DNA of 11,669 nucleotides from contig DATGXQ010000380.1 of assembly GCA_035298905.1 (NCBI GenBank), forward strand, positions 1 to 11,669, in the 5' to 3' direction. Within the stretch, counting starts at the first letter, position 1, and the number at the start of each line of letters is the position of its first letter. Position numbers and translations under genes: made by a program. Under the pieces are notes generated by a model, which searched no databases, was not told where the DNA came from, and saw only the letters and a list, made by a program, of their open reading frames with translations. This document shows, one piece after another, positions 7,171 through 11,669 of this stretch. The stretch is from DATGXB01 sp035298905. GTDB lineage: Bacteria; Cyanobacteriota; Cyanobacteriia; Cyanobacteriales; Nostocaceae.

Positions 7171-7647
7171 CTAACGTTTAATTTGTTGAGGAAAGTCAGG
7201 AACTAACAAAGATTTATCTAACTCACCTTGTTGATGATAAAATTTCATTTCTCCTTGCTCATTACATACCCAAACTTCCATAGCTTGAGATTCTAAATAT
7301 AAGTTCTTTTTAAATTCTATTTCTTCTAAAGTGTTACCACTAGATTTAACTTCTATACATATTTCTGGTGCAATGGAAGCTGATACTTCATTTTCAATTT
7401 GAGTAAATCTTTCTGCTGAACACCAGACCACATCAGCAACTTTTACTCCATCGGATGTATCAATAGCACATTCTGGCATTACTTCCCCAGTTTTTAATAA
7501 TGATTCTAATATTCTTTGGATTCTTCCTTGATAAAATGAATGTTTGATTTTTACCGGACTCATGACTATTTGACCCCACTTATTTAACTCGATTTTGTAG
7601 GGTAAATTTTGTAATGATTTATCTGCACATACTTCTTCCCATTTCAT
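7171..7647 (-). CDS. Uma2-family (DUF820) PD-(D/E)XK protein
   Basis: 158 residues with the Uma2 pattern: an N-terminal strand pair ending VMSPVKIKH with H36, the acidic strand VADVVW (D72), the core PEICIEVKSS (E99-x-K101), and the closing region EFKKNLYLESQAMEVWVCN. The fold is that of restriction-type nucleases. The presumed metal-binding residues D72, E99 and K101 are present, so it is not an obvious dead copy. It is somewhat shorter than the roughly 180-200 residues usual for the family. Uma2 proteins are very abundant in cyanobacteria and their cellular role is unclear. The start is the ATG at 7647; no ribosome binding site is seen. It is convergent with the gene ending at 6989, and its upstream side faces the MITE-like element at 7738-7993, only 90 bp away. 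It carries no HIP1 site. Confidence 0.9.
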   Translation of the reverse strand: MKWEEVCADKSLQNLPYKIELNKWGQIVMSPVKIKHSFYQGRIQRILESLLKTGEVMPECAIDTSDGVKVADVVWCSAERFTQIENEVSASIAPEICIEVKSSGNTLEEIEFKKNLYLESQAMEVWVCNEQGEMKFYHQQGELDKSLLVPDFPQQIKR

Positions 7648-7737
7648 GGTGAATATTTTGATAGATTTATTTTCTCGTCTTTACTGAACCAAAGGATGAT
7701 TTTTGAGTTGAGATATTTTTTATTTAATTTTAGTCAT

Positions 7738-7993
7738 GATACATCTAAATGCTTTAGGACATGGCATTGCCCATAGGTGTAAACTTAAGTCCTAACGAAT
7801 AGAATTCGTGGCTACACAGGCCAAGTCCGCCTACGCGGACTAATGAAAAATCAGAGTTTTGAAACCCACGCAGGTGGCCTTCCCTACGGGAAGCCGCTAC
7901 GCGTCTTGTCTGTGTAGACGCGGTTTCTAACCGCCCATTTTTCGTTAAGTTGACACAAATGGGCATTGCCATGTCCCTACATCTATATGTATC
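7738..7993. mobile_element. MITE-like non-coding element with terminal inverted repeats
   Basis: The left end (7738-7774, starting GATACAT) and the reverse complement of the right end (7959-7993) align over about 36 bp with roughly 30 identities and one 2-nt gap. The inner 18 bp (7757-7774 against 7959-7976) differ at one position. Between them are perfect hairpins: AGTCCGC/GCGGACT (7824-7841, loop CTAC), CTTCCC/GGGAAG (7879-7893, loop TAC), CGCGTCT/AGACGCG (7900-7922) and GCGGTT/AACCGC (7920-7934). No transposase is encoded, as expected for a miniature element moved in trans. Inner sequences resemble dispersed Nostoc repeats. No clear target-site duplication flanks these ends. It fills most of the gap between the DUF1517 and Uma2 genes (7648-8013). 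A minus-strand open frame across it is fortuitous. Confidence 0.6.
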
Positions 7994-8013
7994 AGAGTTT
8001 TGGTGTAATAGTC

Positions 8014-8985
8014 TCAAACCAACTTCAAATCTGGATACTCGGCTAATAAGTCGTCTGAGGTGAGGGTGTCACCTTCAGCTTGGGGTGTCCACAGTACTTC
8101 TATGGCTAAAAGTTGTTCGCTGGGAAGACTACCTATTTGTTTTAAGGCTTTTGTTAAGTCGTCGGCGCTGTTTATTTGCGGAAGGGTGGTTTTTCCTAAT
8201 GTTGCAGCTAGGAGGGTGACGATAATGTATTCTCCTGGGCCTTCGGTATATAAGCGGGTGGGGTTATCGAGTTCTTCGCTGCTGGGAAGCGCTTCTCTCG
8301 CGGGGGCTGCTTTGAGTTGGTTGTTAACGTTGCTGAGGGTTTCGGCGGTAAATTTGCTGCGTTCTGCGAGGGAAAGACGGTTAAATTGGGCTTCGGCGGC
8401 GTTTAATTTGGCTTGTTGTGTTTCACCGGCAGCATATACCCAGTATTCAGGGTGACGCAGTAAGGCTAGGCTGGTTTCTTGTAAAATTTCCACCCTACCT
8501 TCTGGGGTGTTGGTATCAGCAGTTTCGGCGATGTGGTTGAGTTCGGTTTGTAAGTTTCTGGCTTGGGCTAATAAACCTACTTGTAACCGGTTGATGGAAA
8601 TGGTGGGGTTTTCGCCATAGCTGACTTCGGTTTCGTCACTGCTAGCACGACGGAAGGTTTGGACAAGAAAATTGGCGATCGCAAAAAATACTAAGATTGT
8701 GAATAAGCTGCCAATACCTCCGCCTATTCCCCAAAATGGCAACAGAAACGGAAAGCCAAAACCACCACCGGGATAAGGTGCGTAATATCCTCCCCCTGGA
8801 GGTGCATAGGTGCGGGGTGTGTAGGTACGGCTGGAAGGAACACGGAAAGAACCGCCACCAATACGCCCACCTGTACGGGCTGCTAAGGCGTTATCAGCGT
8901 GTCCCAATGCTAAGGCTATGACTAAACTGAGAACAAAAAAAGTTTTTAACAGGGGTTTGAGGGTTGTTTGTATTTTTTTAGGCAT
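8014..8985 (-). CDS. DUF1517 exported/membrane protein
   Basis: 323 residues. A basic start and hydrophobic stretch (about 10-30) lead to ALA-A at 33-36, a likely signal-peptidase site. Then comes the family hallmark RTGGRIGGGSF (38-48), a Gly/Pro/Tyr-rich segment (about 49-92), a transmembrane helix (about 92-110) and a conserved C-terminal domain (about 118-323) containing YGENPTISINRLQVGLLAQA. This matches the DUF1517 family of cyanobacteria and plastids, whose function is not established. The protein is probably in the thylakoid or plasma membrane with its large domain on one side. The ATG at 8985 is preferred over the in-frame GTG at 8994; neither has a clear ribosome binding site, so the start is moderately certain. 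It holds one HIP1 site (8675-8682). Upstream (9052-9079) TACCGC and GCGGTA form an inverted repeat that would fall in its leader. Confidence 0.9.
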   Translation of the reverse strand: MPKKIQTTLKPLLKTFFVLSLVIALALGHADNALAARTGGRIGGGSFRVPSSRTYTPRTYAPPGGGYYAPYPGGGFGFPFLLPFWGIGGGIGSLFTILVFFAIANFLVQTFRRASSDETEVSYGENPTISINRLQVGLLAQARNLQTELNHIAETADTNTPEGRVEILQETSLALLRHPEYWVYAAGETQQAKLNAAEAQFNRLSLAERSKFTAETLSNVNNQLKAAPAREALPSSEELDNPTRLYTEGPGEYIIVTLLAATLGKTTLPQINSADDLTKALKQIGSLPSEQLLAIEVLWTPQAEGDTLTSDDLLAEYPDLKLV

Positions 8986-9210
8986 AGTACGCACACCAGA
9001 AACATTCTATTTTTATTCTTTTCCCCTGCTGGCAGGAGTCTATCTTCAATCTACCGCTTCTCATCTGGGGTAGGCGGTAAACAGAGGAGAAATTTCTTGT
9101 GTTGATGACCGTACCGCAAAAATGCCTAATAGTTAAATAATTTTGGCATCAATTAATATTTACTCGATGAGTATAAGTAGAGATTAAAGATTCAGTGTAG
9201 TTAATTTTTT

Positions 9211-9251
9211 TGTATCTTCACAAGTTTTATCCTGATAGATACAGTATCTCT
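9211..9251. repeat. TGTATC/GATACA module, copy 1
   Basis: TGTATC (9211-9216), GATACA (9238-9243) and GTATC (9244-9248) occur in one cluster. The last two form the palindrome AGATAC-A-GTATCT (9237-9249). The order and flanks (TGTATC(T/C)TCACA, then GATACAG, then TATCTCT) recur 326 bp downstream. It may be a protein-binding site or an RNA structure. Confidence 0.45.
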
Positions 9252-9525
9252 TTGCTCCTATAAGTAGAGGTAATGGTAATAATTATTGCAGTAATTTATG
9301 CTGTTAGTATTGATGTTCTCAGTAGTATATAACTGCTTTTGTCAAAGGTATAACAAGACAATTCAGGCTTTTTTCTCATCTATCTCCAGTAAATCTGAGT
9401 TAATCTTAGTACTAGCTAAAACATCTTGCTTTTTTATTGTCTGCCGAATACAGGCTACATTTACTATTGAGGTTCAATATTTAACTTAATTGGCAGTTAA
9501 AACCATAATTGCTAGTGATTTACAT

Positions 9526-9582
9526 CAGATTTACTTTGTATCCTCACACTTACTTGGATACAGACTGTATCTCTGTTTTTTT
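9526..9582 (+). ncRNA. Candidate small RNA or attenuator (module copy 2)
   Basis: TGTATC (9537-9542), GATACAG (9557-9563) and CTGTATC (9565-9571) are followed by TCTG and seven T (9576-9582). The middle half-site can pair with either neighbour, or ACAGA/TCTGT (9560-9576) can form a stem directly before the T run, so an intrinsic terminator on the plus strand is plausible. A weak promoter, TTGGCA at 9490-9495 with TAGTGA 17 nt later, would give an RNA of about 57 nt. The unpaired part contains TCCTCACAC, close to but not identical with the Yfr1 core. Boundaries are guesses. Confidence 0.3.
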
Positions 9583-10039
9583 CATCATTTATTGGGCATT
9601 TTTAATTTTTCATTACTAAGTTATTTACGTAACTTAAAATAAAAATGAACAACAGAAAATTATTATTTTGGCAATCTATATATTGCCTTTAATACCGATA
9701 TTTGATATTTTTTGGCAATTTGGCACAAATTTGAGAGCAATTTGAGCTAATCTGTAAAAAATGGCTAAATTTAGTCCTTCTCATTGCCCTTTATAGCTAC
9801 ATTTGATTGTGCAGAAACATCATCCAGTGGTGATAAATTGGCAACCAAAAGTAAATTTAAGCAAACAATTGAGTAAAATTCCCTGCTTAATTTACTAAGA
9901 TATTGTTGAAGTCTATTGAGCGCGAGAGAGCAAAGTAAGTGAGAAAAGTGAGGTTTTGCTGGCCATATATCCCAGTAGACAGTTGATGTTTTACTGAGTT
10001 TTATTTAGTTAGGTAACAAAAAGCTCTTGAGCAGAAAAG

Positions 10040-10069
10040 TTGACTAGAAGCAAGGTTAAATAATACAAA
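10040..10069 (+). promoter_or_regulatory. Possible promoter for the glycosyltransferase unit
   Basis: TTGACT at 10040-10045 and TACAAA at 10064-10069 with an 18-bp spacer; 5/6 and 4/6 matches to consensus. It would give a leader of about 150 nt before the short ORF at 10225. Confidence 0.3.
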
Positions 10070-10152
10070 ATTCAGGAAATTTACTACTAAGTTAGTACAT
10101 TTCACTATCTCAAATCCATTAGGTATTTGTGCTTAAAACATGGTAATATGTT

Positions 10153-10195
10153 CTTTTAGTTCCTAGCTAAAAGTTAACTTGCCAGTTTGAGTTAA
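10153..10195 (+). promoter_or_regulatory. Two abutting hairpins in the leader
   Basis: CTTTTAG/CTAAAAG (10153-10173, 7-nt loop) is immediately followed by TTAACT/AGTTAA (10174-10195, 10-nt loop). They end 30 nt before the short ORF. Stems are AT-rich and only 6-7 bp, so stability is modest and the role is uncertain. Confidence 0.3.
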
Positions 10196-10224
10196 GGCTA
10201 TGTTAATAATTTTGGAGATTTTCT

Positions 10225-10311
10225 ATGGAGAGAAGATTTTCCTGGTGTTTTAGCTATGATCGTGTGACTCTGCTCAAAAGCTATACAGACAAAAAATTAA
10301 AATTTTATTGA
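10225..10311 (+). CDS. Short ORF before the glycosyltransferase gene
   Basis: 28 codons, MERRFSWCFSYDRV onward, ending in TGA. GGAG lies 7 nt before the ATG, a better ribosome binding site than any other in this part of the window. The frame is the same as that of the glycosyltransferase, whose ATG comes 12 nt after the TGA, so a single stop codon separates the two. It could be a leader peptide that couples translation to the next gene, which itself lacks a ribosome binding site. Alternatively it is a former N-terminal extension cut off by a nonsense mutation. The peptide has no recognisable domain or signal. Evidence is limited to position and ribosome binding site. Confidence 0.35.
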   Translation: MERRFSWCFSYDRVTLLKSYTDKKLKFY

Positions 10312-10323
10312 TCAGACTTAATC

Positions 10324-11556
10324 ATGGAACATATTTCACAACTAGGGACGCAAATCAGGGAAAAAACTGCTTACCCAGACATCCTAGTTATATCTCGGAT
10401 TTTCCGTCCACAGGAGGCTGTAATTGGAGAATATGTCTATAATCGTTGTTTACAAGATCCAGAGCGAGTAATTGTGCTGGCTGCTGGCTGTACGGCAGAT
10501 AAAACTTTTGATCAAGTGCAAAAATTTCCTGTCTATCGTTGGCCTAGTTTGGGTTTTTGGGGTGATGTAGCAGGAAGTTTTTTCCAGCCAATTTATCATA
10601 CTTTTTGGTCATTGCTACTGGCAGTTAAACTTTATTTTCGTTACCATTACCGCTACATTGAATGGTGTCATGGCTACGATTTCCTGGCACTCTTACTGTT
10701 AAGTTATATTTTACCTATTCACTTTTTTATTTACTTACATGGTAATGATTTGGTTAAGGTATCCCAAAATCCTATATGGCGATCGCTCTTTAAACTAACT
10801 CTCAAACGCGCTGAGGGCATTGTTTGTAACAGTTCTCACCTCCGTCAGTATTTAAGAAATCATTTTCGCCTTGATACTCCTACCCATGTCATTAACCCAG
10901 TAATCAGACCAGAAAGGTTTGGTACGGCTACTAGTCCTAGTCACTTACAAGATTTACGTTTGCAAGTGCGTCAAATGTACAATATCCCAGATTCAGCGAT
11001 CGTGATTCTATCTGTGGGTAGATTGGTGAGACAAAAAAGCTTTGACCGAGTAATTGATAATATTCCTTTACTTTTAAATTATGGTGTAGATGTTCACTAT
11101 ATAATTTGTGGACAGGGAAATTGTGCCGCACAGTTGAAATCCCAAGCTGAACGTTTACGGGTAGACAAAAGGGTTCATTTTGCAGGATTTGTACCGGAAA
11201 AAGAATTAGCAAATTATTATGCAGCTTGTGATATTTTTGCTATGCTGCCTTTGCTAGATGAAAAGCAGAAAAATATTGATAATTTTGGCGTTGTTTATTT
11301 AGAAGCAGGTTATTTTGGTAAACCTGTGATTGCATCGCGTCTGGGTAGTGTTTTAGACGTTGTGCATCATGAAGAAAATGGTTTATTGGTAAATTCTGAG
11401 TCCGGGTGCGAGGTATTCCAAGCCTTTCACCGCCTATGTCAAGATTCACAACTCCGAGAAAAACTCGGTCGTCAAGGTAAAGAATTAGCCAAGCGTCGTA
11501 ATTATCACCGATGGTTATATAATCCTGAATCTCGCTATTCTTGTTTGTTGAGTTAG
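10324..11556 (+). CDS. GT4-type (GT-B fold) glycosyltransferase
   Basis: 410 residues. The N-terminal half has DILVISRIFRPQEAVIGEYV (19-38), the nucleotide-sugar glycosyltransferase start, and HGND at 139-142. The C-terminal Glycos_transf_1 domain (about 222-395) shows SVGRLVRQKSFD with R233 and K238, FAGFVPEKELANYYAACDIF (287-306), and FGVVYLEAGYFGKPVIA with E327. The usual EX7E motif reads D319-X7-E327, a conservative change. Such enzymes transfer sugars from activated donors to lipid or polysaccharide acceptors at the cytoplasmic face of the membrane; the donor and acceptor cannot be told here. Hydrophobic patches at 92-104 and 119-138 may aid membrane association. The ATG at 10324 has no ribosome binding site and may depend on the short ORF upstream. 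No sugar-pathway neighbours are in view. The gene has one HIP1 site (10779-10786), and its stop codon abuts a tandem repeat. Confidence 0.9.
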   Translation: MEHISQLGTQIREKTAYPDILVISRIFRPQEAVIGEYVYNRCLQDPERVIVLAAGCTADKTFDQVQKFPVYRWPSLGFWGDVAGSFFQPIYHTFWSLLLAVKLYFRYHYRYIEWCHGYDFLALLLLSYILPIHFFIYLHGNDLVKVSQNPIWRSLFKLTLKRAEGIVCNSSHLRQYLRNHFRLDTPTHVINPVIRPERFGTATSPSHLQDLRLQVRQMYNIPDSAIVILSVGRLVRQKSFDRVIDNIPLLLNYGVDVHYIICGQGNCAAQLKSQAERLRVDKRVHFAGFVPEKELANYYAACDIFAMLPLLDEKQKNIDNFGVVYLEAGYFGKPVIASRLGSVLDVVHHEENGLLVNSESGCEVFQAFHRLCQDSQLREKLGRQGKELAKRRNYHRWLYNPESRYSCLLS

Positions 11557-11576
11557 GAGGCAGGAGGCAGGGGGGC
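11555..11576. repeat. AGGAGGC heptamer repeat on the stop codon
   Basis: AGGAGGC occurs twice in tandem with a third degenerate unit. The TAG stop codon of the glycosyltransferase (11554-11556) overlaps the first unit. Heptamer repeats of this type are common between genes in Nostocales. Confidence 0.65.
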
Positions 11577-11605
11577 AAATAATCTTCTTTCTTGATCTCC
11601 CCCCC

Positions 11606-11635
11606 TCCCCATCTCCCCATCTCCCCATCTCCCCA
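11606..11635. repeat. TCCCCATC tandem repeat, period 8
   Basis: About 3.75 copies of TCCCCATC. A minus-strand open frame through it would encode a G/W/M/E repeat and is an artefact. Confidence 0.8.
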
Positions 11636-11640
11636 CCCCC

Positions 11641-11669
11641 TCATCCCTCTCCCCTCTCCGCGTCTCCGC
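11641..11669. repeat. GC-rich dispersed repeat at the right edge
   Basis: The pyrimidine-rich run ends CTCTCCGCGTCTCCGC, the inverse of the GACGCGG(A/G)GA family at 7-40. It continues beyond the window. Confidence 0.55.

Larger units (their letters stand above)
8986..10224. other. Long non-coding region with repeated palindromes
   Basis: No convincing gene is present in about 1.2 kb of AT-rich sequence. It holds the 6-bp inverted repeat 9052-9079, the palindrome TACTC-GAT-GAGTA (9161-9173), an 11-bp direct repeat TATAAGTAGAG (9172-9182 and 9259-9269), two TGTATC/GATACA modules (9211-9251 and 9537-9582), a 7-bp hairpin TAAGTTA/TAACTTA (9617-9636), a 6-bp hairpin GGCAAT/ATTGCC (9670-9687), and leader-type hairpins (10153-10195). 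A plus-strand open frame at 9298-9489 has no ribosome binding site and an atypical composition and is not accepted. Confidence 0.6.

Noticed and set aside
7740..7985. TACATCTA at both sides of the MITE-like element as a target-site duplication
   Set aside because: The 8-mers fall inside the aligned terminal inverted repeats and come from their local near-palindromy, so they are not flanking host sequence.
7754..8017. 87-codon open frame on the minus strand
   Set aside because: It runs through the inverted-repeat element and its hairpins, with a composition set by the repeats and no family resemblance.
9298..9489. 63-codon open frame on the plus strand
   Set aside because: No ribosome binding site, unusual residue mix and AT-rich non-coding surroundings; nothing recognisable.
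9537..9582. Yfr1 small RNA
   Set aside because: TCCTCACAC matches nine of the eleven bases of the Yfr1 core, which is nearly invariant in the family; the first two differ. Kept only as an unnamed candidate RNA.
11240..11644. 134-codon open frame antisense to the glycosyltransferase
   Set aside because: Its N-terminus is a translation of the period-8 repeat and the rest is the shadow of a well-supported gene.

Overview
The window looks like chromosomal DNA of a filamentous, probably heterocyst-forming cyanobacterium (Nostocales, Nostoc/Anabaena type). The evidence is five exact HIP1 octamers (GCGATCGC), period-7 short tandem repeats and GC-rich dispersed repeats of the Nostoc kind, a nifJ-type pyruvate:ferredoxin oxidoreductase, a zinc-ribbon/kinase/WD40 protein, a Uma2 protein and a DUF1517 protein. 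The genus call is inference from sequence character only.

Layout. (1) 1-180: GC-rich repeat and a hairpin repeat just beyond the nifJ 3' end. (2) 181-3753, minus: nifJ, complete, with a period-7 repeat built in frame into a linker. Upstream is a canonical GTA-N8-TAC NtcA-type box at class II spacing from a -10-like hexamer. (3) 3775-4199: intergenic, with a GAG microsatellite, a dispersed Nostoc repeat and a perfect 11-bp hairpin. (4) 4200-6050, minus: soluble Ser/Thr kinase with a seven-blade WD40 C-terminus. (5) 6051-6386: divergent control region with a second GTA-N8-TAC palindrome, a 15-bp direct repeat spaced 62 bp, and a perfect TATAAT in front of the plus-strand gene. (6) 6387-6989, plus: unknown single-pass membrane protein. 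(7) 7171-7647, minus: Uma2 (PD-(D/E)XK) protein. (8) 7738-7993: 256-bp MITE-like non-coding element with ~36-bp imperfect terminal inverted repeats and several internal hairpins. (9) 8014-8985, minus: exported or membrane DUF1517 protein. (10) 8986-10323: about 1.3 kb without a convincing long gene but rich in repeated TGTATC/GATACA half-sites, including a hairpin followed by seven T that may end a small RNA. (11) 10225-10311: short ORF with a good ribosome binding site, in frame with and one TGA away from (12) 10324-11556, plus: a GT4-type glycosyltransferase. (13) 11555-11669: period-7, period-8 and GC-rich repeats starting on the glycosyltransferase stop codon.

How the genes relate. No operon joins these genes; orientations alternate and gaps are large. 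The best-supported functional link is nifJ with nitrogen control: NifJ feeds pyruvate electrons to flavodoxin or ferredoxin, and the NtcA-type box fits nitrogen-regulated expression. The block from the kinase to the Uma2 gene is AT-rich and free of HIP1 sites, which suggests more recently acquired or faster-evolving accessory DNA. No complete new defence or mobile system was found. The most unusual parts are the MITE-like element, the repeat-bearing nifJ linker, the structured 1.3-kb non-coding region and the short ORF before the glycosyltransferase.
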